Shown here piece after piece: positions 17,010 to 25,770 of a stretch of 64,000 nucleotides of DNA. Each line of letters begins with the position of its first letter. The first letter of the stretch is position 1. Under the pieces are notes generated by a model that saw only the letters and a list, made by a program, of their open reading frames with translations, was not told the DNA's origin and searched no databases. Where the stretch lies: assembly GCF_000720325.1 (NCBI RefSeq), contig NZ_JOJM01000023.1, forward strand, positions 41,778 to 105,777. Direction: 5' to 3'. Origin of the DNA: Streptomyces sp. NRRL B-1347. Its GTDB lineage: Bacteria; Actinomycetota; Actinomycetes; Streptomycetales; Streptomycetaceae. Both the position numbers and the translations under genes were made by a program.

Positions 17010-20000
17010 GTGCCCACCAGAGCGAAGGGCGCCCACAAGTAGGGGTGCGCGAAGGGCCGTTCGGGCACGCCGTCGGCCGTGAGGCGGTGCCGGACCTCGG
17101 CGGGAAGCAGGTCAAGGGCGAGGAGTTCGGGCACGGTCGCGGCCCGCAGCCACAGCTGGGCTCCCCGCAGGGCGCTCGCCGGAGTGGCGGGCCCGGGCGG
17201 TGGCGGCGCACCGGGGTCAGGGCCGTCGTCGAGGCCGAGCAGCCGCCGGTAGCAGGCGAGCATCAGCAGGACGGCCGCGGTGTCGCGCGCCTCCCACTGC
17301 GTGCACACCACCCCGGCCCCGCCCGCGAGCATGATGCCCGTGGGCAGGCCGATCGCCTCGTCGGGCAGCCGGGCGTCCACGAGCCCCGACTCGCAGGCGG
17401 ACAGGGTCACAAGCCGGGCGCGCTCCAGCGGCCGGGGCCGGGCGTCGAGCAGAGCGGCCAGGGTGACGCGGCCGCCGTCCAGGTCGAGCCCGGAGGCGAG
17501 CGGGTCGTCGGGGTCGTAGGCGCCGTGGCAGGCCAGATGGACGTGGGTGGCACGGGCCAGCTCCGCCAGCAGGTCCCGGGTCACGTGGTGGCCCTCGCCC
17601 GCGGCGGCGAAGAGGCGGGTGAGCGCCCGCGCCTCCTGGGCGGCGAGGATGCCGCTGTCCGCGCCGGAGTCGGACGCCGCGACGAGGACGGGCGCGGACG
17701 GCGCGGCGGCGGCCCGCCGCCGGGCCGCGAGGAGCAGCCGCACCGACGGGGCGTAGGCCACCGCGTGCGTGACGAGCAGCGGTTCGCCGGTCGCCGGGAG
17801 CGTCGCGGCGTGCAGCGGAAGGTGGGCGAGCGGACCGCAGGCCACCACGGCCGCGCCCGCAGCGGCCGGGCCGAGGGCGTCGGCGAGCGGCGCGACCAGG
17901 CGCTCCCCGAGCCGGGCGAGGAGGGGCCGCAGCCCGCGCCCGTCGGCGCGGGCGGCCGCGGCGACCTCGCGGGCCAGACCGGTGGCCTCCGTGACGGTCA
18001 GCGGCGAGCGGACGGCTTCGAGCTCCGGCCCCGCGTCGCCCGCGTGCCGGACGATCAGGGACACGCTCCCGGCGGGCGCGCAGGCCACGAAGCACAGCGG
18101 CTCCCCGGGCCGGGCCGCGGCGCGGACGTCGTCCCACGTCGTGTGCCGGAGGAACGTCCCCGTGCCGGGGAGTTCCCGGATCCGCGCGACGGCGGCCGCG
18201 AGCGCGGCACGGGCCTCCTCCAGGAGCGCGCCCACCTCGTACTCGGCGGACTCGATCCAGCGGCCGTCGCCCTCGGCGGAACGCGGCCTGCCGAGGTCGC
18301 GGTTGCGGGACTCCAGGGCCTGCACGGCCTCGGCGGCCCGCACGTACGCGGCGTGCGCCTCCGGGTCCGTCCGGGCCACCTCGTCGAGCTGGGCGTGGTC
18401 CGGTGAGAGCGCCAGGTTGAAGGTCCGCGTCCGGCCCCGCTCCAGGCACAGCACCGCGTCCCGCGGCCGCCCCGCGCGGGCGAGCGCGTAGGCGGCCCGC
18501 TGGTGCAGATCGCCCGCCGACCGCAGGTGCCGCTCCCGCGAGGCGCTCACCAGGCAGTACCGGAACAGCTCGTCGTCGGCCGACACCGCCTGCTCGTACG
18601 CGGTGCCCGCCCGGGTCCAGTCGCCCTGCTCGGCGACGGCGTTCCCGAGGCCCGTCGCCACCTCCCGCAGGACCCGGGGCCGGTCGTGCGCCTGGGCCAC
18701 GGCCGATTCGAGCGCGGTCACCTCCAGCTCCCGCAGCTCGGCGGCCCGGTCCGGGTCGAGCGCCCGGCAGCGCCGGGCCGCATCCGCCAACTGCCCCTGT
18801 GCGAGGGCGAGTTCGACCCTCGTGGGCAGCCCGTCGTAGGCGTCGACGGCCTCCCGTACGTGCCGCAGCGCCTGCCGGGCCTTCGCCACCGGATCGTCAG
18901 CCGCGCCCCGCTCGGCCTGCCGGAGCAGGGCGAAGCCGAGCTTGGTCGTGGTGCGGGCCCACAGATGCGGAGCGGTGCTCTTGGGGCGGTCCGCGAGCGC
19001 GGCCCGGTGCAGCCGCACCTCCTCGTCGTACTCGTCCAGGGCGTGGGCGATGAGGGCGAGTTTGTCGTAGGTGCTGGACGCCTCCAGGCGGTCACCGACG
19101 CGTTCGTAGATCGTGAGGGCGCGCTGCGCGTGCGCACGGGCCCTCAGGAGGTTGTCCCGCCGGACGCCACGGGTGCGCTTGAACAGCGAGACCGCGAGCC
19201 TGGCCTGGGTGTTGGCCCACTGCTCGGGGTCGGTCTCCTCCGACTCGACCTCGTTGAGCCGCTCGTACAGGCGGATCACCTGCTCCTGGTTCACGGCGGG
19301 GTCACCCTGCTGCCGGGCGTTGTACGCCGCCGCGAGGTGGCTCTGGGCGTCGCACCACAGATGCTTGGCGTCGGCGGGGTCGAGCCGCTCGACGACGGGC
19401 TTCAGGAGGTCGATGGCCTCCTCGATGTCCTCAGGGCCGGACTGGGTGCCCCGCTCGACGAGCACGACCGCCAGCTCGGTGCGGGCCCGCGCCCACGTCT
19501 CCGCGGCCGTCTCCGGCTCCACCGCGGCCAGGGCCGTGCGCAGATGGCGCAGCGCGTGCTCCTGGTTGGCGCGGAAGTCGCCGATGGACCGGCGGCCGTA
19601 GGCGCGGCCCGCTTCGAGATGGGCGATGGCCCGGACCGGGGCGTGCTCGTCCCGGGTGAGGCCGCGGGCCGCGCGGACCAGCAGGCCGATGCCGCGCTCG
19701 ACGTCGACCACGTCGCCCTCGCGGCGCATGGCGCACAGGGCCTGGCCCAGGCACATCCGGAGGGTGGTCCGCAGCTCGGGGTGGGTTTCGCCGTCGCCGA
19801 GCAGTTCGAGGCCCTGCTCGGCGAGGCGGACCAGCTCGTCGACCAGCGGCCCGTGCGTCACCGACCTGCCGAGGCCGGGCGGCCACTGATCGAGGATCCG
19901 CTCCAGGACCCGCAGCACCCGCTCCGGCGGCGGTCCGCTCGCGGGCTTGGCGGGGAACGAGCCGGACCGCTCCGCGGGGAGGTCGTCCGGGACGTAGGAG

Positions 20001-20383
20001 CGCAGGAACACCGACGCCGCCTCGAAGGGCAGCGGGACGACGCCCGACTCCTCGGCCTCCTCCGCGCTGACCGGCCCGAGCCGGTCGAGGAGGGCGTCCG
20101 CGTAGGTCTTGCGGTTCGCCTCGTCGGCCGCCGCCGACGAGGCCGGCGGGCAGAAGAAGAACAGCTGCGGGGAGGAGCGGCTGCCGTACACGAGCAGCGG
20201 CACCCCCCGGCGGGTCCTGGCCCCGCAGGCCGGGCACGTGACCGCCGGGATCTCGCCGCCGATCACCTTCGCGACCAGATCGGGGCGTGCGTCGGCGTCG
20301 ACGGCCAGATACGTCTCGTCGTCCGCCGCCGCGCCGCAGTCCTGGCAGTTCCAGCGGAACCGCAGGACGGACGAGTAGTCCAT
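17006..20383 (-). CDS. CpXC zinc-ribbon / TPR / CHAT-domain protease
   Basis: 1125 residues in three parts. Residues 1-80 match the CpXC domain: Cys13, Cys16, Cys50 and Cys53 (NCQDCG and TCPACG) with the intervening VDADARPDLVAKVIGG and the strand PLLVYGSRS. Residues about 160-720 are TPR-like helices. Residues 737-1110 form a CHAT (caspase-HetF-associated-with-TPR) domain with catalytic His953 in HLACHGAYD and Cys997 in LSACESG, so the protease is expected to be active. It is the promoter-proximal gene of a four-gene minus-strand operon. ATG 20383 fits the CpXC domain start. CHAT proteases elsewhere are activated by partner or effector binding and cut a dedicated substrate; no substrate is known here. 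Confidence 0.9.
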   Translation of the reverse strand: MDYSSVLRFRWNCQDCGAAADDETYLAVDADARPDLVAKVIGGEIPAVTCPACGARTRRGVPLLVYGSRSSPQLFFFCPPASSAAADEANRKTYADALLDRLGPVSAEEAEESGVVPLPFEAASVFLRSYVPDDLPAERSGSFPAKPASGPPPERVLRVLERILDQWPPGLGRSVTHGPLVDELVRLAEQGLELLGDGETHPELRTTLRMCLGQALCAMRREGDVVDVERGIGLLVRAARGLTRDEHAPVRAIAHLEAGRAYGRRSIGDFRANQEHALRHLRTALAAVEPETAAETWARARTELAVVLVERGTQSGPEDIEEAIDLLKPVVERLDPADAKHLWCDAQSHLAAAYNARQQGDPAVNQEQVIRLYERLNEVESEETDPEQWANTQARLAVSLFKRTRGVRRDNLLRARAHAQRALTIYERVGDRLEASSTYDKLALIAHALDEYDEEVRLHRAALADRPKSTAPHLWARTTTKLGFALLRQAERGAADDPVAKARQALRHVREAVDAYDGLPTRVELALAQGQLADAARRCRALDPDRAAELRELEVTALESAVAQAHDRPRVLREVATGLGNAVAEQGDWTRAGTAYEQAVSADDELFRYCLVSASRERHLRSAGDLHQRAAYALARAGRPRDAVLCLERGRTRTFNLALSPDHAQLDEVARTDPEAHAAYVRAAEAVQALESRNRDLGRPRSAEGDGRWIESAEYEVGALLEEARAALAAAVARIRELPGTGTFLRHTTWDDVRAAARPGEPLCFVACAPAGSVSLIVRHAGDAGPELEAVRSPLTVTEATGLAREVAAAARADGRGLRPLLARLGERLVAPLADALGPAAAGAAVVACGPLAHLPLHAATLPATGEPLLVTHAVAYAPSVRLLLAARRRAAAAPSAPVLVAASDSGADSGILAAQEARALTRLFAAAGEGHHVTRDLLAELARATHVHLACHGAYDPDDPLASGLDLDGGRVTLAALLDARPRPLERARLVTLSACESGLVDARLPDEAIGLPTGIMLAGGAGVVCTQWEARDTAAVLLMLACYRRLLGLDDGPDPGAPPPPGPATPASALRGAQLWLRAATVPELLALDLLPAEVRHRLTADGVPERPFAHPYLWAPFALVGT

Positions 20384-20446
20384 CGTTCCCCCCGGGAGGC
20401 GCCCGCCGCACCCCCTGGCGCGGGCCCTTCCTCTCCCTTGGAGGGC

Positions 20447-20476
20447 ACGGTAGGGGCCGGGCACCGAGAGTGTCCA
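20447..20476 (-). promoter_or_regulatory. Candidate HrdB-type promoter of the CHAT operon
   Basis: On the minus strand TGGACA (20476-20471) and TACCGT (20452-20447) are separated by 18 bp, close to the TTGACA and TANNNT consensus. The expected start near 20440 gives a leader of about 57 nt before ATG 20383. It is the only good match in the 124-bp gap between the two minus-strand genes. Confidence 0.4.
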
Positions 20477-20507
20477 CGCCGCGCGACAAGGCGGCCGTGC
20501 CGGAGTA

Positions 20508-21959
20508 CTATCCGCGCTCCTGCTCCCGGCCGCGCACCGCGTCGAGCCGGGTCGGCGGCAGGAACTCCCGTACGTACGTGCGCTCCCAGCACGCGCCCGT
20601 CGCGCGCAGCTCGCGCCACGTCGTGTAGCGGTAGCGGTAGAGGCGGGCCCGCACGTACCGCGGCGGCCGGTCCGGGAAGGGGCAGCGGCGCAGCAGCCGC
20701 AGGGTGTCCCGGTCGCCCTCCAGGAGGCGCTCCACCAGCGGCCCGAACCAGGCGCGCGCGTACGCGGGGGAGAGCCCGGCGAACCACATCAGCCAGTCGA
20801 GCCGCAGATGGTACGGCGCGAACTGGCGCGGCCAGCGGCGCGGGTCGCCCGGCTTGCCCCTGAACTCGTACTCCCGCCACACGGAGTCGCGCCGCGGCGC
20901 CTCGTCCGCCGTGCCCTCGATCACCACCTCCTGGCGCACCCGGCTGACGCTGCCGAACGCGCCGTAGGTGTTGACCAGGTGCAGCGGATCGAAGGAGGTG
21001 TTCATGATCTGCCGCCGGGACAGCATGTTGCGCGCCGGGCGGTGGCTCAGGCCGAGCAGCGCGGCGGTGACGGCGATGACCAGGACCTCGTACCAGAGCG
21101 GGGGAGCGGCGAGGCGGTCCGGCGGGTCCGCCGCTGCGCCGAGCAAGAGGCGGAAGTCGACGGCGGACAGGGCGAGCGCGACCGTCAGCCAGTTCAGCCA
21201 GGAGAAGTTCCCGGAGAGCACCAGCCACAGCTGGGTGACGACCATCAGGCAGGCGGCGCCCGTGGCCACCGGCTGCGGGGTGAACAGGAGGATCGGCACG
21301 ACGAGTTGGGTGACGTGGTTGGCCGCGGCCTCCACGCGGTGCAGTGGCCGCGGCAGCCGGTGGAAGAACCAGCTCAGCGGCCCCGGCATCGGCTGGGTCT
21401 CGTGGTGGAAGTACAGACAGGTGAGCCGCCGCCAGCAGGCGTCCCCGCGCATCTTGATCAGGCCCGCGCCGAACTCGACGCGGAAGAGGACCCAGCGCAG
21501 CAGGAACAGGACGAGGACCGGCGGCCCGACGTCGTCGCCCGCCAGGAACACGGCGAGGAAGCCGACTTCGAGGAGCAGCGACTCCCAGCCGAAGGCGTAC
21601 CAGGTCTGCCCCACGTTCACGACGGACTGGTACAGCACCCACAGCAGCAGCCAGAGCGCCATCGCGGCCCCCAGCGGAAGCCATCCGTCCGCGCCCGCGA
21701 GGAGCGCCGCGGAGACCGCGCAGCCCGCCCAGGCGCAGCCCGCGAAGAACCGGTCCGAGTAGTGCAGCTGGAACAGGCTCGGCGCCGCGCGGAACGGCAC
21801 CCGCGCCACGTACCGGGGCACCGGCAGCATGCCGCGCTCGCCGATGAGCGCGCGGAACTGCAGCGCCGCGCCGAGGAAGGCGACGAGGTAGACCGCGGCG
21901 AGCGCCCGCTGGAAGACCAGGCGGCTCAGCCAGTAGCCGTCCGCCGTGAACCACTCCAC
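20508..21959 (-). CDS. Lipase maturation factor-like polytopic membrane protein
   Basis: 483 residues with about 7-9 membrane segments in the first 330, then a soluble C-terminal part (EYEFRGKPGDPRRW, PYHLRLDWLMWFAGL, FPDRPPRYVRARLYRYRYT). The sequence pattern, including GAGLIKMRGD and LYFHHETQPMP, is that of the LMF1/lipase maturation factor family, whose animal members fold lipases in the ER. Bacterial members have no settled role. The GTG at 21959 has GGGGAG too close to act well, but the family N-terminus begins here. It ends 124 bp before the CHAT operon start and runs the same way. Confidence 0.85.
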   Translation of the reverse strand: MEWFTADGYWLSRLVFQRALAAVYLVAFLGAALQFRALIGERGMLPVPRYVARVPFRAAPSLFQLHYSDRFFAGCAWAGCAVSAALLAGADGWLPLGAAMALWLLLWVLYQSVVNVGQTWYAFGWESLLLEVGFLAVFLAGDDVGPPVLVLFLLRWVLFRVEFGAGLIKMRGDACWRRLTCLYFHHETQPMPGPLSWFFHRLPRPLHRVEAAANHVTQLVVPILLFTPQPVATGAACLMVVTQLWLVLSGNFSWLNWLTVALALSAVDFRLLLGAAADPPDRLAAPPLWYEVLVIAVTAALLGLSHRPARNMLSRRQIMNTSFDPLHLVNTYGAFGSVSRVRQEVVIEGTADEAPRRDSVWREYEFRGKPGDPRRWPRQFAPYHLRLDWLMWFAGLSPAYARAWFGPLVERLLEGDRDTLRLLRRCPFPDRPPRYVRARLYRYRYTTWRELRATGACWERTYVREFLPPTRLDAVRGREQERG

Positions 21960-22004
21960 CTCCCCATTGTGACGCTGAGTGAGCCGACGGTCGCGTCGGC
22001 GGGG

Positions 22005-22667
22005 TCACCGCGACCGCGCCACGAGCCCCGTCTCGTACGCGATGATCACCAGCTGCACCCGGTCGCGGGCGTCGAGCTTGGCGAGCAGCCGGGTCACGTA
22101 CGTCTTCGCGGTGGCGACGCTGATGGTCAGGCGCTCGGCGATCTCGGTGTTGGACAGACCGCCGCCCACGAGGGTCAGGACCTCGCGCTCCCGGTCGGTG
22201 ATGGCGCCGATCCGCGGCGGCTCCGGCTCGGGGACGGCGGCCGGGCGCTCCGCGAACTCCTTGATGAGGCGGCCGGTGACGCTCGGCGCGATCAGGCCGT
22301 CTCCGGCGGCGACGACGCGCACCGCGCCCAGGATGTCGTCCAGGGCCATGTCCTTGACGAGGAACCCGGAGGCACCGGCGCGCAGCGCCCCGTACACGTA
22401 GTCGTCGTCATCGAACGTCGTCAGGACCACGACCCGGGCCGCGGAACCCGACGCCGTGATCCGCGCGGTGGCCTCGATGCCGTCCGTGCCGGGCATGCGG
22501 ATGTCCATCACGACGACGTCCGGCGCCAGTTCCCCGGCGAGCCGCACCGCCTCCGCGCCGTCCCCGGCCTCGCCGACGACTTCAAGGTCGTCGGCCTGGG
22601 CGATGACCATGCTCAGGGCCGTCCGCACCAGGGGCTGGTCGTCGACGAGCAGGACGCGGACCGTCAT
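22005..22667 (-). CDS. LuxR/NarL-type response regulator
   Basis: 220 residues. Receiver domain 1-120 with acidic Asp9 and Asp10 and phospho-acceptor Asp55 (VVMDIRMPG), then a C-terminal GerE helix-turn-helix (DREREVLTLVGGGLSNTEIA and ISVATAKTYVTRLLAKL). It overlaps the histidine kinase gene by 4 bp and forms a two-component system with it. The divergent ABC exporter is the likely target, and a 15-bp inverted repeat between them is the likely binding site. Confidence 0.95.
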   Translation of the reverse strand: MTVRVLLVDDQPLVRTALSMVIAQADDLEVVGEAGDGAEAVRLAGELAPDVVVMDIRMPGTDGIEATARITASGSAARVVVLTTFDDDDYVYGALRAGASGFLVKDMALDDILGAVRVVAAGDGLIAPSVTGRLIKEFAERPAAVPEPEPPRIGAITDREREVLTLVGGGLSNTEIAERLTISVATAKTYVTRLLAKLDARDRVQLVIIAYETGLVARSR

Positions 22668-23875
22668 CGCGCACCCACGGGGACCGGAAGGCGCGCCGCG
22701 ACCCGGAAGCCCCCACCGGGGCACGGCCGGGCCGAGAACTCGCCGTGCAACAGGCTCACCCGCTCCCGCATGCCGAGCAGTCCGTAGCCGGAGCCCTGAC
22801 CGTCCATCGCGCCGGTGCCCTTCCCCTCGTCGACCACTTCGATCCGCAGCTCCTTGGGCTGCCGCTCCACGGTCACCCGGCAGGACGCGGTGCCCGCGTG
22901 CCGCACCACGTTGGTGACCGCCTCCTGGATGATCCGGTACGCCGACACGTCGACCTCCGGCGGCAGCGGCCGGGGCGGGCCGAGCCAGCGCACGTCGACG
23001 CGGACCCCGGCGGCCGTCGTGCGGGCGGCGAGCCGGTTGACGTCCGCGAGCCCCGGGCTTGGATCGAGCGGCGCCGCGCCGCCGGGCGCGCCCGGCTCGG
23101 CCTGCCGCAGCGCGCCGAGCATCCGGCGCAGCCCCGACAGGGTGTCGCGGCTCGCGGTCTCCACCGCCCCGAGGGCGTCGCGCGCCAGCTCCGGCCGGGT
23201 GTCGATGACGCGCCGTGCGGCACCGGCCTGGAGGGCGACGATGCCGATGGTGTGCGCGACCATGTCGTGCAACTCGCGCGCGATCCGCAGCCGTTCGGCG
23301 GTGACCGCCTGCGCGGCCGCCTGGGCGCGCACCTGCTCGGCGTGCGCGCGGGACTCGTGCGTCGCCCGGCCGAGCAGCCAGGCGATGACGGCGGTGAGCG
23401 CCACGGTCAGCTCGGCGGAGGTGCCGACGACCCAGCCGCACAGCAGGCGCACGGCGAGGTACGCGGCCAGCGTGCCGAGCGCGAGCGCGAGCGCGACGGC
23501 CCCCGTGCGCCGCGGCCGGGACGACGCCACGAAGTACAGCGCCACGTCGACCGCGAGGAACTGGAGCAGCGGGATCTCGCCCACGCTCAGCGGCATCGCC
23601 CCGAGCGCGGAACCGGCGAGCAGCAGCGTGAGGCCCCGCAGCGGGCGGCGTTCGATGCGGACGCAGCCCGCGAGGGTGACGGCGGTGGCGAGGGCGAGGG
23701 TCACCATGCCGTCCCACCGGAACAGCAGCACGCCCGGCCAGACGGACGGCTCCGACTCGCCGGGGAGCCGGAACCGGAAGAGGAAGGTGAGCGCCGAGCC
23801 CGCGCACCAGGCGAGCGCCATCCAGGTGGCCGGGGAATGGCGCTTGAGCAGGGGCGGAGCCGGTGTCGCGGACAT
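22664..23875 (-). CDS. Sensor histidine kinase (HisKA_3 type)
   Basis: 403 residues. Several membrane segments lie in residues 15-170 with only short outer loops, so it probably senses within the membrane. The dimerisation domain contains RIARELHDMVAHT with phospho-acceptor His203. The ATP-binding domain shows NVVRHAG (N box), DEGKG (G1) and GYGLLGMRER (G2). ATG 23875 is preferred over upstream starts because a TACCAT hexamer lies 7 nt before it with no Shine-Dalgarno, consistent with a leaderless mRNA. Kinase-first order with the response regulator, as in DesK/LiaS-like systems that control membrane stress exporters. Confidence 0.93.
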   Translation of the reverse strand: MSATPAPPLLKRHSPATWMALAWCAGSALTFLFRFRLPGESEPSVWPGVLLFRWDGMVTLALATAVTLAGCVRIERRPLRGLTLLLAGSALGAMPLSVGEIPLLQFLAVDVALYFVASSRPRRTGAVALALALGTLAAYLAVRLLCGWVVGTSAELTVALTAVIAWLLGRATHESRAHAEQVRAQAAAQAVTAERLRIARELHDMVAHTIGIVALQAGAARRVIDTRPELARDALGAVETASRDTLSGLRRMLGALRQAEPGAPGGAAPLDPSPGLADVNRLAARTTAAGVRVDVRWLGPPRPLPPEVDVSAYRIIQEAVTNVVRHAGTASCRVTVERQPKELRIEVVDEGKGTGAMDGQGSGYGLLGMRERVSLLHGEFSARPCPGGGFRVAARLPVPVGAR

Positions 23876-23906
23876 GCCCGGAATGGTAGCCAGATGATCG
23901 GCGGCG

Positions 23907-23978
23907 GGCATCGGACCAGGGGTGTACAACCCCGGTCGACACCGGTGCGCCGCCGAGTGTCAGCCCTGGTCCGATGCC
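23907..23978. promoter_or_regulatory. Long inverted repeat in the divergent promoter region of the two-component system and ABC exporter
   Basis: GGCATCGGACCAGGG (23907-23921) is repeated as its exact reverse complement at 23964-23978, 42 bp apart. The spacer holds smaller palindromes, GGGGT-N5-ACCCC and CCGGT-N4-ACCGG. The arms flank both promoters, about 31 bp from the kinase start and 32 bp from the exporter start, a layout expected for a response regulator that controls both directions. Confidence 0.6.
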
Positions 23979-24010
23979 GGACGCCCCCTGTCCGCGGGAG
24001 CGTTGTCCCC

Positions 24011-24919
24011 ATGATCGAAGTCATGGACCTGACGAAGCGGTACGGCCCCACCACGGCCGTCGACGACCTGACGTTCAGCGTGCGCCCCGGTCGCGTCACG
24101 GGGTTCCTCGGGCCGAACGGCGCGGGCAAGTCCACCACCCTGCGGATGATCCTCGGCCTGAACGACCCGACGTCGGGCACCGTCTCCGTGGGCGGCCGCG
24201 CCTTCCGCGAACGGCCGCGGGGCCTGCGACACGTGGGCGCGCTGCTCGACGCGGGGGACGTGCACGGCGGCCGCACCGCCGCCGCGCACCTGGCGGTCCT
24301 CGCCCGCTCCAACCGCATCCCGCGCCGCCGCGTCGACGAGGTCCTCGCCGACGTCGGCCTCACCGGTGCGGCCCGGCGCCGCGTCGGCGGCTTCTCGCTC
24401 GGCATGAAGCAGCGCGTGGGCATCGCCGCCGCGCTGCTCGGCGACCCGCCGGTGCTGCTGTTCGACGAGCCGCTCAACGGCCTCGACCCGGAGGGCGTGC
24501 TGTGGGTGCGCGGCCTGTTCCGGCGCCTGGCCGACGAGGGCCGCACCGTCTTCGTCTCCAGCCATCTGATGTCCGAGATGGAGCACACCGCCGACGACCT
24601 CGTCGTCATCGGGCGCGGGCGGCTCATCGCGGCCGAGAGTCTGGAGCGGTTCGCGGCCCGCGGCACCGGAGCGGGCGTGAGCGTGCGCACGCCCCGCGCG
24701 GCCGACCTCGCGGAGATGCTGACCGCCGAGGGCGCGCGCGTGCTGCGGGACGGTGCCCGGCTGACTGTGACCGGCCTCGACGCGGGGCGGATCGGCGACC
24801 TGGCCTGCCGGCACGCCCTGCCGCTGCACGAACTGGTGGCACGCCAGGCCTCCCTGGAGGACGCCTTCATGGAACTCACCGCCGACAGCGCCGAATTCCG
24901 TACGGGAGAGACCCGATGA
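24011..24919 (+). CDS. ABC transporter ATP-binding protein
   Basis: 302 residues. Walker A GPNGAGKST near 38-46, signature FSLGMKQRVG near 131, Walker B LLFDEPLNGLDP near 150, switch His in SSHLMSEME. The C-terminal tail (HELVARQASLEDAFMEL) is typical of the DrrA/BcrA-like drug or lantibiotic self-protection exporters. ATG 24011 is the first start before the domain; a GGGAG lies about 10 nt upstream. The ATGA overlap with the permease couples the two. The divergent two-component system probably controls expression. Confidence 0.93.
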   Translation: MIEVMDLTKRYGPTTAVDDLTFSVRPGRVTGFLGPNGAGKSTTLRMILGLNDPTSGTVSVGGRAFRERPRGLRHVGALLDAGDVHGGRTAAAHLAVLARSNRIPRRRVDEVLADVGLTGAARRRVGGFSLGMKQRVGIAAALLGDPPVLLFDEPLNGLDPEGVLWVRGLFRRLADEGRTVFVSSHLMSEMEHTADDLVVIGRGRLIAAESLERFAARGTGAGVSVRTPRAADLAEMLTAEGARVLRDGARLTVTGLDAGRIGDLACRHALPLHELVARQASLEDAFMELTADSAEFRTGETR

Positions 24920-25770
24920 CCGCGCATCTGACCCTGCCCCGCGACGTCGCCGCCGAGGCGACCGCCGAGCCCGCCGCCCGCTTCCGCGACCTGCTCGCCG
25001 CCGAGTGGCTCAAGCTGTGGTCGCTGCGCTCCACCCCGTGGACGTACGCCGTCGTGTTCCTCGCCGTCGTGGGCTTCAACGCCGGGACGGCCTACGACAC
25101 CTACCGCTACTGGACGAGCCGCGACGCGGCGAGCCGGGCGGACTTCATCCGGGACGGCATGTCGCTCCAGCACGCCTTCACCGGCAACGCGGCCACGATC
25201 CTCCTGCTCGCGGCCGGAGCGCTCGGCGCCGTCACGGTGACCGGCGAGTACGGCACCGGTCTGATCCGCACGACGTTCGCGGCCGTGCCCGCGCGCCGCT
25301 CCGTGATGGCGGCCAAGGCGGCCGTCCTGGCCGCGGTCATGACCCTGCTCGGCGCGCTGATCGCGGTGACCTCCTTCGCCGCCACCCAGGCCATCCTGTC
25401 CGGACGCGGCCTCGGCGTCCCCTTCGACCACCCCGGCGCCGTCCGCGTCCTCGCGGCCTCGGCGCTGCTGCTGCCCGTGGGCGCGCTCACCGGCATGGCG
25501 ATCGGCACGCTGGTGCGGCACACGGGCACGACGATCGTCCTGGGCGTCGCCACGCTCCTCATCCTGCCCGTGGTCTTCAGCTCCGACCGGTACTGGTCCG
25601 CGCTCGTGTCGCACGCGATGCCGCTGGAGGCCTGGCAGCGCCTCACCCAGCCGGCCACCTTCCAGACCCCCTTCCCGTGGTCGACGGGCGGCGCGTGGAC
25701 GGTGTACGCGGCGTGGGCCCTGGCGGCCGTCCTGATCACGGTGGCGGGGGTGCACCGCAGGGACCAGTGA
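24916..25770 (+). CDS. ABC-2 type transporter permease
   Basis: 284 residues with about six membrane segments. A cytoplasmic N-terminus contains the usual EWLKLWSLRSTPWT coupling region, then a large first outer loop (DTYRYWTSRDAASRADFI), VTGEYGTGLIRTTFAAVPAR and VLGVATLLILPVVF. Works with the ATPase encoded just upstream (4-bp overlap). Related permeases export peptides or antibiotics; substrate unknown. Confidence 0.92.
   Translation: MTAHLTLPRDVAAEATAEPAARFRDLLAAEWLKLWSLRSTPWTYAVVFLAVVGFNAGTAYDTYRYWTSRDAASRADFIRDGMSLQHAFTGNAATILLLAAGALGAVTVTGEYGTGLIRTTFAAVPARRSVMAAKAAVLAAVMTLLGALIAVTSFAATQAILSGRGLGVPFDHPGAVRVLAASALLLPVGALTGMAIGTLVRHTGTTIVLGVATLLILPVVFSSDRYWSALVSHAMPLEAWQRLTQPATFQTPFPWSTGGAWTVYAAWALAAVLITVAGVHRRDQ

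Noticed and set aside
18503..20863. Long plus-strand frame opposite the CHAT gene
   Set aside because: The minus-strand product has intact CpXC, TPR and CHAT motifs; the antisense product is Arg/Gly-rich without any.
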